Of a stretch of DNA of 45,962 nucleotides, positions 1 to 7,730 are shown in pieces. The notes below the pieces were generated by a model. The model was given only the letters and a program-made list of their open reading frames with translations, made no database searches and was not told where the DNA came from. The first letter of the stretch is position 1. Every line of letters begins with the position of its first letter. This DNA is from Bacteroidaceae bacterium. Lineage in GTDB: Bacteria; Bacteroidota; Bacteroidia; Bacteroidales; Bacteroidaceae. Where the stretch lies: assembly GCA_016280445.1 (NCBI GenBank), contig JAEEGS010000054.1, positions 1-45,962 on the forward strand. Direction: 5' to 3'. Made by a program: the position numbers and the translations under genes.

Positions 1-1
1 C

Positions 2-322
2 GACGTGAATATTATGCCCTGCCCATGGGAGTGTGAGAAACAAGTGACAGACGGTGGGCGACGCCAACCCAAGGGTCGCATGACCATAGAGGAGGACGGC
101 ACAAGCCACTTCCGCGCCTATCGACACAACAGCGGCAGCCGATATACGCACCTCTTTATGACGGAGAACGGCGAGGTGAAGCGCACACGCACCAACCTCA
201 TTGTGAAGCTGGTACTGCCATTGGGCATCGGACGCATCAAGATGGTCGAGGCTTTGGCGGGTCAGATGCAGGAGATTGTAAACTATATTCGTTCACTGAA
301 AGATAAAACTTGCTGGGTATGA
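2..322 (+). CDS. Hypothetical protein, possibly 5'-truncated by the window edge
   Basis: The reading frame is already open at the first bases of the window, so the true start may lie upstream; in-window starts are GTG at 5 and ATG at 14. About 105 residues are visible. The middle part is rich in Arg, Thr and aromatic residues and the C-terminus looks helical. I do not recognise the family. Its stop (TGA at 320-322) overlaps the ATG at 319 of the next gene in an ATGA arrangement, so it is translationally coupled to the BT4734/DUF3987 protein and probably belongs to the same mobile-element or replication module. No function is assigned. Confidence 0.55.
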   Translation, partial: DVNIMPCPWECEKQVTDGGRRQPKGRMTIEEDGTSHFRAYRHNSGSRYTHLFMTENGEVKRTRTNLIVKLVLPLGIGRIKMVEALAGQMQEIVNYIRSLKDKTCWV

Positions 323-2754
323 GAAACATTGCTATTAATCCACGACAGAACAAGGAGCAGACAAGGGCATTCGTACAGGAATGCCCGCTCCACGACTACG
401 ACAAACTGACTGAATCGCCAAGATTGAAGCAACTTGAACAGCGCATTAACGCCTCGCAGGACGCTGAGGAGCAACGCAAATTGAAAAGTTATCTGCCGTT
501 CCGCTGTCCGCACTACAGCCGCTTCCGTGACAACTATCGTGACCGCGAGCATATCGACCCGGAGTCGTTCACATGGCAGACGTGTATCGATATTGATGAG
601 CCAGAGTTGGTGGAGAGAGCCAACATGATGTCGGAAATGCTCGATAAGGAAGCAGGCGGGGAGTGGCGGGGCTTGATGCTGCACAAGGATTATTCCATCC
701 GCAAGAAACTGCACATTGACATCCGGCTGCCGTTGGGCATGACGGTGCCAGAGGCGCAACGTGCGTACTGCAAGGCTCTTGGTGTTGCTTGCGACACATC
801 GTGCTTTACGCCTGAGAGGTTCATCTACATCTCGCCAGCCGATTTTGAAATCTATCGTGCCGACGGATGGTACGCTCAACTTTCAGAGGAAGAGGTGGCT
901 CAGCGTCGCAAGGCTTATACTGACAGAGGTTTGAGCATTGATGGTCGCACGGGGGATGGCTCATATTATGACGGGGAGAATAGCAACACGCAAGCACTGT
1001 CGACTCCCCTCCATGACAAGGAGAGCCAAACGGAAGGGTCTTTTCCTTCTGAATTCAAGGGTGTGCCATATACCTCTATCATTAACGAGTATTGGCGCAG
1101 AACGGGTGGTGAGCCCTCGGAGGGTGAACGCAACAAGCGACTGCATCAGTTGGCTGCAAATCTTCGAGCCATCTGTGATAACTCAGAGGATTGGTTGCTG
1201 GAGGTGATGCCCCGATACGGGCTTTCCGTTCAGGAGATGAAGAGCATTATCCATTCTGCCTGCAAGGAACCGACCAAAGGCTCTCGGCTGATGGATCAGA
1301 TTGTGAATGCGCTCGTGACGGGAGTGCCCTTGGACGATGCAGAAGATGCTAACGAGGATGACCCACTCTCAAACCTCCAACCTCAATTCTCAAATCTTAA
1401 AATGCCTATGGGCGTGAAGGATTCCATCGCTGCCGTTGGCCCTGCACTGGCCATGCCTGTGGTGACTGCCATCTGTCCCTGCATCGGAACCTTGGCAACG
1501 GGTGTGACGCTCGATGTGCACGGGCAGAAGAAAGGATTGAACCTCATCGCTTACATCGCTGGCGACTTCGCTTCGGGCAAGGGGCAGATTGACCCTGTGG
1601 TGGAGGCTTGGATGAGCGAGGTGGCGGCACTCGACAAGATGTATCAGACGCAAGAAGACGAGTGGCGAGCCAAGAAACGTGCTGCCAAGAACAAGAAGGA
1701 GCAACCCGAGGAACCGAAACTGCCGGTGCGCTGTCTCACCTTGAACAACACGGTGGCGAACTTGGCTGAACGTCTGGCAAACACCGAGGGCAAGCATGCC
1801 TTCTCGTTCACACCCGAAGCAGACACGGTGGCGCAGAAGTGGAAATCGACCATGAGCGACTTCTCGGTGATGCTGCGTCAGAGCTACGACGGCACCAAGT
1901 ATGAGCGTGAGGCTCGAAGCGCAGAAGCGGTGAACGTGCATATCGACCGCCTCTTGTGGAACGTCACCATGTGCGGCACACCGGATGCCCTCTACCGCGT
2001 GGTGAACAACTACACCGACGGTTTCCAGAGCCGTATCGCGGTGGCTCGCACACCTGACAACACCTTCGCACCCTTGGAGGAGAAACCCTATGTGCTGACT
2101 TCAAGACAGACGGAGCGCATCCAGCAGATTGCCCATCTGCTGCCGCTGATGCAGGGCGAGGTGGTGCTGCCGAAACTGGAGGCAAAGGGTCGTGAGTGGC
2201 TGGAACGCATCCGCTTGGAGACGATGATGAACGACGACAAGGTGATGGCTCGCCAACGCTTCCGTGTCTGTGTGACGGCACAGCGCATGACCTGCTGCCT
2301 GATGCTCTGCAAGGTGTGTGAAAGGTTGATTCAGAAACACGGATTGAACGGTGCAGAAGCATGCCTGAAACAACATCCGAACTTGTGGAAGGAGTTGCTG
2401 CTGAAGGCGCAGACGGCACAAATGCTGGAAGCGTATGACGTGATAGCCGACTCGCTTCTGGAGAATGCCCTCCACTTCTTCCGCGACCGCATCGAGAATG
2501 CTTTCAGCAGCCGTGACTATGCAGGGTGTCTGAGCGGTGACCGCCTGAAACACGGAAAGAACGACTCCATCTACGAGCGACTGGATGTGCAGTTCACCTT
2601 CGAACAAGCCATGCAGCACTCGGTAGCCATCAAGGGCGCAGGCGTGAATCACAACACCGTGCGGCAGATGTTGAAGAACTGGCGCAAACAGGGGTTGGTG
2701 GTTCAAACGGAGAATGGACGATACAGAAAGAATGAGAGAGAATTTGAAAGGTGA
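319..2754 (+). CDS. BT4734-like (VirE N-terminal) domain + DUF3987 P-loop protein
   Basis: An 811-residue protein. An in-frame TTG at 310 is possible, but ATG at 319 gives the ATGA overlap with the preceding gene and is preferred. The N-terminal ~180 residues resemble the BT4734/BF3469 (VirE N-terminal) domain and the middle has a primase-C-terminal-like helical segment. From about residue 360 the sequence resembles DUF3987, with a Walker-A-like GDFASGKGQ motif near residue 415. Such proteins are common in Bacteroidetes mobile elements and are thought to act in replication or as primase/helicase-like ATPases; that role is family inference. The two halves are joined by a low-complexity linker (about 1366-1401) that resembles intergenic repeat DNA. 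The last codons overlap the next gene (GTGA at 2751). Confidence 0.8.
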   Translation: MRNIAINPRQNKEQTRAFVQECPLHDYDKLTESPRLKQLEQRINASQDAEEQRKLKSYLPFRCPHYSRFRDNYRDREHIDPESFTWQTCIDIDEPELVERANMMSEMLDKEAGGEWRGLMLHKDYSIRKKLHIDIRLPLGMTVPEAQRAYCKALGVACDTSCFTPERFIYISPADFEIYRADGWYAQLSEEEVAQRRKAYTDRGLSIDGRTGDGSYYDGENSNTQALSTPLHDKESQTEGSFPSEFKGVPYTSIINEYWRRTGGEPSEGERNKRLHQLAANLRAICDNSEDWLLEVMPRYGLSVQEMKSIIHSACKEPTKGSRLMDQIVNALVTGVPLDDAEDANEDDPLSNLQPQFSNLKMPMGVKDSIAAVGPALAMPVVTAICPCIGTLATGVTLDVHGQKKGLNLIAYIAGDFASGKGQIDPVVEAWMSEVAALDKMYQTQEDEWRAKKRAAKNKKEQPEEPKLPVRCLTLNNTVANLAERLANTEGKHAFSFTPEADTVAQKWKSTMSDFSVMLRQSYDGTKYEREARSAEAVNVHIDRLLWNVTMCGTPDALYRVVNNYTDGFQSRIAVARTPDNTFAPLEEKPYVLTSRQTERIQQIAHLLPLMQGEVVLPKLEAKGREWLERIRLETMMNDDKVMARQRFRVCVTAQRMTCCLMLCKVCERLIQKHGLNGAEACLKQHPNLWKELLLKAQTAQMLEAYDVIADSLLENALHFFRDRIENAFSSRDYAGCLSGDRLKHGKNDSIYERLDVQFTFEQAMQHSVAIKGAGVNHNTVRQMLKNWRKQGLVVQTENGRYRKNEREFER

Positions 2755-3218
2755 AAAATGGTTATGTGGTCAAAGTGGTCAAGGTCATTTTGGTCAAAAT
2801 GAAAATGGATTTTGATATGAATATACAAAACACCCAAGAATGCTTTGTGCAGCTCTGGCTTCGGCTGGAGCGCACAAGGCGCCTCCTCGGAGGTCAGTAC
2901 AAGCGCTTCTGCATCCGCCGCATTTTGCAAGCGTGGTTCGGTGCTCAAGCCACAGACGACTTCATCTGGGAGGTGTGCAGCAAAACTGTTGTGGATGACG
3001 AGCAAGTGTGTGGCTGGGACATTCTACCTCCTCCATCGCTCTATCCGCGTAAGCATCGCGAACTCTTGCGAGCCATCGTTAGCGTAAAACTGGGCATCGG
3101 TATGCGCAAGGTGAGCCTGAAAGCCCTCGACAAGGCTTATAGCATCGCCTTCCCGAAGAGTGCGGCAATTAATGTGAATAAGAAAAAGTTGGATGATTCT
3201 CTTATGTGTTCATGCTGA
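2751..3218 (+). CDS. Hypothetical protein of the DUF3987 module
   Basis: A 155-codon frame whose GTG start overlaps the stop of the DUF3987 gene, implying coupled translation. An internal ATG at 2799 is an alternative start; the DNA between the two contains repeated TGGTCAA units, which makes the N-terminus uncertain. The body is basic, with an Arg/Trp-rich helical stretch and a C-terminus ending in Cys residues. I do not recognise it. Its 3' end overlaps the convergent queH gene by 17 bp, marking the boundary between the mobile-type module and chromosomal genes. No terminator is visible between them. Confidence 0.55.
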   Translation: MKNGYVVKVVKVILVKMKMDFDMNIQNTQECFVQLWLRLERTRRLLGGQYKRFCIRRILQAWFGAQATDDFIWEVCSKTVVDDEQVCGWDILPPPSLYPRKHRELLRAIVSVKLGIGMRKVSLKALDKAYSIAFPKSAAINVNKKKLDDSLMCSC

Positions 3219-3786
3219 ATTCGCAACCGCAGTATTGCTGGTTGTAGAACTGGAAGTCGCGCAGGAGTTGGTTGCGGCGGTCTTGGAGACCACCTTTGCG
3301 CCAGTTCTGTGCCCAGAAGCGGGTGCCTTCAACGGCTGATTCGGCTGCTTGTCCGGCAAGGGTGATTTGGTCGAGGCTCTTCCAACGCGAGGAGGCGAGG
3401 GTGGTGGCGAAGTGGGTGATGCCGAGTTGGCGGGCTTGGAGGGCGGTAGCGGTGAGGCGCAACTGGAAGCACTGGAGGCAGCGGGAGCCGCGTTCAGGTT
3501 CGTGTTCGAGGCCCTGCACCTGCCGGAGCCACGCTTCGTGGTCGTAGTCGCCGTCTATCCAGCGGATGCCGAGGTGGTCGGCGTGGCGCTTGCTCTCGTT
3601 CTTGCGGATGTCGTATTCCTCGCGAGGATAGATGTTGGGGTTGAAGTAGAAGATGGCGGGACGGATGTCGTGCTGGAGCATCCACTCGACAATGGCTGAG
3701 GAGCAGGGGGCGCAACAGGCGTGCAGGAGCACTTCGTGGAGGCCTTCGGGGATGATGATGTCGTTCTTTTTCTTCAAGGCGGTCAA
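3202..3786 (-). CDS. queH: Epoxyqueuosine reductase QueH
   Basis: A 194-residue protein of the QueH (formerly DUF208) family. It performs the last step of queuosine biosynthesis, reducing epoxyqueuosine to queuosine in tRNA; it is non-homologous to QueG and oxygen-sensitive. The diagnostic cysteines are present: HACCAPCS near residues 22-29, CLQC near the middle and a CGC motif at the C-terminus, fitting the iron-sulfur and metal sites known for this family. The length is typical. The ATG lies 3 nt after the stop of the upstream outer-membrane protein gene, so the two are co-transcribed, though no functional link is evident. The 3' end overlaps the convergent gene by 17 bp. Confidence 0.93.
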   Translation of the reverse strand: MTALKKKNDIIIPEGLHEVLLHACCAPCSSAIVEWMLQHDIRPAIFYFNPNIYPREEYDIRKNESKRHADHLGIRWIDGDYDHEAWLRQVQGLEHEPERGSRCLQCFQLRLTATALQARQLGITHFATTLASSRWKSLDQITLAGQAAESAVEGTRFWAQNWRKGGLQDRRNQLLRDFQFYNQQYCGCEFSMNT

Positions 3787-3789
3787 ACG

Positions 3790-4722
3790 TTATTTCTTTT
3801 GGGAGTTGAGGCTGTACTTGACTTGCATCTTCACGAAGGGTTTGACGTGGTCATGCATTTTCATGTAGGTGTAGTTGTGCCCGCTTTCGCGCAGACGGCC
3901 ATAGAAGGGGTAGGTCATGCCCAATCCGAAGTTGAAGGAGAACTCTTGGCTGGCTTGGATGTTGGTGAAGAATCCGAAGCGTTCGGACACGAGGCTGATT
4001 TCTGCTTTCTTGGGCAGGCCGACCACCTTGGGGCGGAAATAGATTTTTTCCGTCTCGATTTCCATACCCAACGCATGGCGCACTTTGGGAGATGCCTGAT
4101 AGTAGAGGTAATTGTTGGTCTCCATGCAGTTGATGCTCCAGCGCTGATTGAACTTGTGCGTGTAGATAATCATGGGATAGAGTGGCCATGATACGGAGGT
4201 GCCGACGAGGCAGATGGCGCCGAGGGCGAGATGGGTCTTCTGGTTTCGTGTGATGGAGAAGACACCGCCGAGCATGGCTGAGGCATCTTCAAACCCGTAT
4301 TGGGAGAAGTTGCCTGACGTGATGGCCATGAGTGTAAGTGGTTTCCCGAAGCAGAGGGTGCTGTAGTTTCCGCTCAAACTGCCGCCGTAGTGATGATGCT
4401 CGGTGGGCACCTTGAAGAGCGGAGTGGGGGTGTCGGGGCGCAGTTCCCGATTGCTGAAATTGTAGAAGGGAGAGAAGGAGAGGGAGAACTTCTGGTTGCC
4501 CAGCAGTTTCAGGTTCACCCTTACATGGGCGTTCACACCGGGTTCCATGCGGCCGTCCTCCAATCGGTTGCCGTTTCTCGCCTTCCAGTAATAATCTGTG
4601 TTTGTGCTGCCACCAACCACTGCTGTGATGCTGAATTTCTCACGCGGGTCGTTCAGTTGCGCATGGGCACAGAGAACAAATGCCATGCAGAGCAGTGTGA
4701 TGAATTGTCTTGAATGTGTCAT
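3790..4722 (-). CDS. Secreted outer-membrane beta-barrel-like protein
   Basis: A 310-residue protein. The frame stays open far upstream, but the ATG at 4722 is followed at once by a signal peptide (hydrophobic core with FVLCAHAQ cleavage region), and the upstream part is only the shadow of the divergent transporter gene. The mature protein alternates polar and aromatic residues in strand-like stretches and ends in a strand-rich segment, typical of small Bacteroidetes outer-membrane barrel proteins (perhaps the DUF6268-like group). The function is unknown. It is first in a two-gene transcript with queH, and its promoter region is shared with the divergent BASS transporter. Confidence 0.75.
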   Translation of the reverse strand: MTHSRQFITLLCMAFVLCAHAQLNDPREKFSITAVVGGSTNTDYYWKARNGNRLEDGRMEPGVNAHVRVNLKLLGNQKFSLSFSPFYNFSNRELRPDTPTPLFKVPTEHHHYGGSLSGNYSTLCFGKPLTLMAITSGNFSQYGFEDASAMLGGVFSITRNQKTHLALGAICLVGTSVSWPLYPMIIYTHKFNQRWSINCMETNNYLYYQASPKVRHALGMEIETEKIYFRPKVVGLPKKAEISLVSERFGFFTNIQASQEFSFNFGLGMTYPFYGRLRESGHNYTYMKMHDHVKPFVKMQVKYSLNSQKK

Positions 4723-4768
4723 GAATGTGAGAAAATGTACTGATATAAACGTATCGGAGGCTGATTTA

Positions 4769-4801
4769 TTGTGCATGAACGTGGGAAAATACGTACCTTT
4801 G
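4769..4801 (+). promoter_or_regulatory. Bacteroidetes-type promoter of the BASS transporter gene
   Basis: TACCTTTG at 4794-4801 matches the TAnnTTTG -7 consensus, with TTG at 4769-4771 about 22 nt upstream. The box lies downstream of the GTG at 4771, so that upstream start cannot be used from this promoter; the ATG at 4828 is favoured. Confidence 0.6.
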
Positions 4802-4827
4802 TGGCTGATTTTAATGCAGTAACGTGT

Positions 4828-5793
4828 ATGACGATTGTTGGATTTGTGAAAAACTGGATGTTGCCGATTGCAATGCTGACGGGTGTGGTGGCGTACTACG
4901 TCTATGTGAGCATCCCTGCGTTGGACGGCACGCATGCGGCGGTGAATCGGGCGATTGGCTATGTGCAGCCGGCGCTGCTCTTCTGTATGCTGTTTGTGAG
5001 TTTCTGCCGGGTGAGTGTCAGGGAGTTGAAGCCTCGCTCCTGGATGCTGAAGATGCTGGCGATTCAGGCGTTGAGTTTCGTGGTGATGGGCTTGATGGTC
5101 ATCGCGATGCCTGATGTGCCGGGCAGGGTGGTGATTGAGAGCGCGATGATTTGCATGATTTGTCCGACGGCTACGGCGGCTGCTGTGGTGACGACGCGTT
5201 TGCACGGCAATGCGAATGTGGTGGTGAGTTACACGTGTCTCATCAATCTGGTGGTGTCGCTGGTGGTGCCGGCGATGGTGCCGTTTCTGCACGAGAGTGC
5301 CCATGCCGGGATGGGCTTCGAGGTGTCTTTCCTGCTGATTCTGGCGAAGGTGTTCCCCTTGCTCATCATGCCGCTGGTGGCTGCTTGGTTTGTGAGGCAT
5401 CTGTTCCCGAAATTTCATGCGGCCATCCTGCGTCGACCGAACTTGGCGTTCTATCTGTGGTCAGTTTCGTTGTCGTTGGCCATCGCGGTGTCGGTGAAGG
5501 CCATCGTGCATAGCGACGAGAGTATGTGGAATCTGGTGGGCATTGCTGGAGCCTCGCTGCTCTGCTGTGTGTTGCAGTTCGTCCTCGGACGGTTGATTGG
5601 CCGCCATCATGGGGAGGCTGTGGCAGGAACTCAGGCTCTCGGTCAGAAAAACACGGTGTTCGCCATCTGGATGGGCTATACATTCCTGAACCCCGTGACG
5701 GCTCTGGCCGGAGGGTTTTACTCTGTGTGGCACAATGTGGTGAACTCTTGGCAGTTGTATCGCACACAGAAAACGCAGAAAACTCAGAAATAA
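4828..5793 (+). CDS. BASS-family (bile acid:sodium symporter-like) membrane transporter
   Basis: A 321-residue integral membrane protein with 9-10 hydrophobic segments, matching the bile acid/sodium symporter (BASS) superfamily in length and layout. The paired features are present: a Gly/Ala/Thr-rich crossover segment with CPTATAAAVVTT near residue 110 and a second near the C-terminus (QALGQKNTVFAIWMGY). Family members move organic anions with sodium; the substrate cannot be told from sequence. The start is set by the promoter at 4769-4801. The gene diverges from the outer-membrane protein gene and ends in a run of Lys/Thr/Gln codons (AGAAAAC repeats) that looks like intergenic repeat DNA read into the C-terminus. 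Confidence 0.8.
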   Translation: MTIVGFVKNWMLPIAMLTGVVAYYVYVSIPALDGTHAAVNRAIGYVQPALLFCMLFVSFCRVSVRELKPRSWMLKMLAIQALSFVVMGLMVIAMPDVPGRVVIESAMICMICPTATAAAVVTTRLHGNANVVVSYTCLINLVVSLVVPAMVPFLHESAHAGMGFEVSFLLILAKVFPLLIMPLVAAWFVRHLFPKFHAAILRRPNLAFYLWSVSLSLAIAVSVKAIVHSDESMWNLVGIAGASLLCCVLQFVLGRLIGRHHGEAVAGTQALGQKNTVFAIWMGYTFLNPVTALAGGFYSVWHNVVNSWQLYRTQKTQKTQK

Positions 5794-5857
5794 TTCACAT
5801 TACATCTATTCTGTGATATCTGTGTGAGATTAAAATGTGTTTCTGTGAGAACAACAA

Positions 5858-7696
5858 TTATTTCCTTCCAAAGAGTTTTTGGATAAGGTCCGCGCGACCT
5901 ATTTGACGAAGGAGGTGGAGGATGTTCTGACGTTCGGAAGGCTTGTACCAGAAGAAGAATTGACGCTGGGCAAGTTTTTCTTTTTGTGTCTTGGCCGACC
6001 AGACGGGTTGGAGGGTGTAGGGATGAAGGCCCGTGTACCATGCTTCGGTCGATACGGTCATGGGGGTGGGCGTGAAGTCCTGCACTTGCTCGAGTTGGAA
6101 GTTAAGCCCCTTGGTCAGCACGGCGAGTTCGGCCATGTCCTCGGCGGTGCATCCGGGATGGCTGCTGATGAAGTAGGGGATGATTTGCTGGCGCAGATTC
6201 TTGCGGCGGTTGATGTCGTCGAAGATGCGCTTGAAGTCGTAGAAGAGTTGGAAGGAGGGCTTGCGCATGAGCGAGAGCACTCGGTCGGAGGTGTGTTCGG
6301 GTGCCACTTTCAGGCGACCGCTCACGTGTTTGGTGATGAGTTCCTCTGTGTATTGACGATTGATGCGGTTTGTGCGCTCGTCGCCTGTATCGTGAAGCAG
6401 GAGGTCGTAGCGAACGCCTGAGCCAATGAAACTCTTCTTGATGCCAGGCAAGGCATCGACAGCATGATAGATGTCGAGCAGGGCGGTGTGGTCGGTATTG
6501 AGGTTCTTGCAGATGTTAGGGTGGATGCACGAAGGCCGTTTGCATTGGTGGCAAAGGTCGAGGTTCTTTCCGTGCATGGCGTACATATTGGCCGAAGGAC
6601 CTCCAAGGTCGCTCAAGTAGCCTTTGAAGTCGGGCAGTTGAGTGATGGCTTTGACTTCTTTGAGGATGCTTTCCTTGCTGCGTGAGGTGATGAACTTGCC
6701 TTGATGGGCGGAGATGGTGCAGAAGGCGCAACCACCAAAACAGCCGCGATGCAGGCATACGGAGAACTTAATCATCTCGTAGGCAGGGATGCGCTTGCCC
6801 TTGTATTTCGGATGTGGTAGGCGCGTGTAGGGAAGGTCGAAAGAGCGGTCGAGTTCGTCCTGTGTGAGAGGTTGGTAGGGAGGATTCACCACTGCAAACC
6901 GTCCGTCCACCTCTTGGATGATGCGCTGTGCAGCATATTTGTTCGATTCTTCCTCGATGTGGCGGAAATTCTCTGCTTGTGCTTTTTTGTTGCGGAGGCA
7001 TTCTTCGTGGCTGTGCAAGAGGATGTCGTCAGGACGGATTCCACCAGGGATTTCGTTCTTTTGCAAGAGTGAAACCGTCTGTTTCTGCGGAAAACGTGCC
7101 ATGAGGTTGCGGAACATCTTCACGTCTATCTCGCAATCCTGTTCGTTGAGGATTTGTGCCAAGGAAACCATAGGCTTTTCGCCCATGCCATAGATGAGGA
7201 GGTCGGCTCCAGAGGGTAGGAGAATGGAGGGCAAGAGTTTTTCTTGCCAGTAGTCGTAGTGAGTGAGGCGGCGAAGGCTGGCTTCGATGCCGCCAAGCAC
7301 GACGGGCACATCGGGATAGAGTTCCTTGAGGATGCGCGTATAGACGATGGTGGGGTATTCGGGTCGAAGGTCATGTCGGCCATCAGGCGAGTAAGCGTCT
7401 TCGGAGCGGAGACGTTTGTTTGCGGTGTATTTGTTCACCATCGAGTCCATCGCACCTGGCGAGATGCCGAAGAAGAGACGCGGACGACCTAGTTTCTTGA
7501 AGTCGCGATAGTCACCGTGCCAGTCGGGTTGGGGAACGATGGCGACACGAAGTCCTTCCGCTTCGAGAATACGGCCAATGACTGCCATTCCGAAAGAGGG
7601 ATGGTCGACGTAAGCATCGGCAGAGAAGAGGATGACATCGAGTGAGTCCCAGCCGAGTCGTTCGAGTTCTTTCTTGGTGGTCGGTAGCCAGGTCAT
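5858..7696 (-). CDS. ygiQ: YgiQ family radical SAM protein
   Basis: A 612-residue protein of the YgiQ/UPF0313 family. It carries an N-terminal B12-binding-like region (residues ~20-200, including DVPVVLGGIEASLRR) followed by a radical SAM domain. The cluster-binding motif is C319-x3-C323-x2-C326 (CFGGCAFC). A second Cys-rich patch (CHQCKRPSC) follows about 60 residues later. These enzymes bind a 4Fe-4S cluster and S-adenosylmethionine; the substrate is unknown. The length is usual for the family. It is the last gene of a minus-strand run after the T9SS plug and amidase-like genes, with a 29-nt AATTGA-repeat spacer before it. Confidence 0.92.
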   Translation of the reverse strand: MTWLPTTKKELERLGWDSLDVILFSADAYVDHPSFGMAVIGRILEAEGLRVAIVPQPDWHGDYRDFKKLGRPRLFFGISPGAMDSMVNKYTANKRLRSEDAYSPDGRHDLRPEYPTIVYTRILKELYPDVPVVLGGIEASLRRLTHYDYWQEKLLPSILLPSGADLLIYGMGEKPMVSLAQILNEQDCEIDVKMFRNLMARFPQKQTVSLLQKNEIPGGIRPDDILLHSHEECLRNKKAQAENFRHIEEESNKYAAQRIIQEVDGRFAVVNPPYQPLTQDELDRSFDLPYTRLPHPKYKGKRIPAYEMIKFSVCLHRGCFGGCAFCTISAHQGKFITSRSKESILKEVKAITQLPDFKGYLSDLGGPSANMYAMHGKNLDLCHQCKRPSCIHPNICKNLNTDHTALLDIYHAVDALPGIKKSFIGSGVRYDLLLHDTGDERTNRINRQYTEELITKHVSGRLKVAPEHTSDRVLSLMRKPSFQLFYDFKRIFDDINRRKNLRQQIIPYFISSHPGCTAEDMAELAVLTKGLNFQLEQVQDFTPTPMTVSTEAWYTGLHPYTLQPVWSAKTQKEKLAQRQFFFWYKPSERQNILHLLRQIGRADLIQKLFGRK

Positions 7697-7704
7697 GGAT
7701 TTAT

Positions 7705-7730
7705 TTGATAATTGATAATTGACAATTATT
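7705..7730. repeat. AATTGA-type short intergenic repeat
   Basis: A spacer of tandem TTGATAATTGA / TTGACAATT units between ygiQ and the amidase-like gene; the stop codon of the latter lies inside it. Similar spacers occur at 40033-40079, 40861-40879 and 41383-41409. Confidence 0.7.

Noticed and set aside
4723-5418. Upstream extension of the outer-membrane protein frame (adds about 230 residues)
   Set aside because: It is antisense to the BASS transporter gene, has a composition of His/Arg-rich shadow frames, and the signal peptide begins at 4722.
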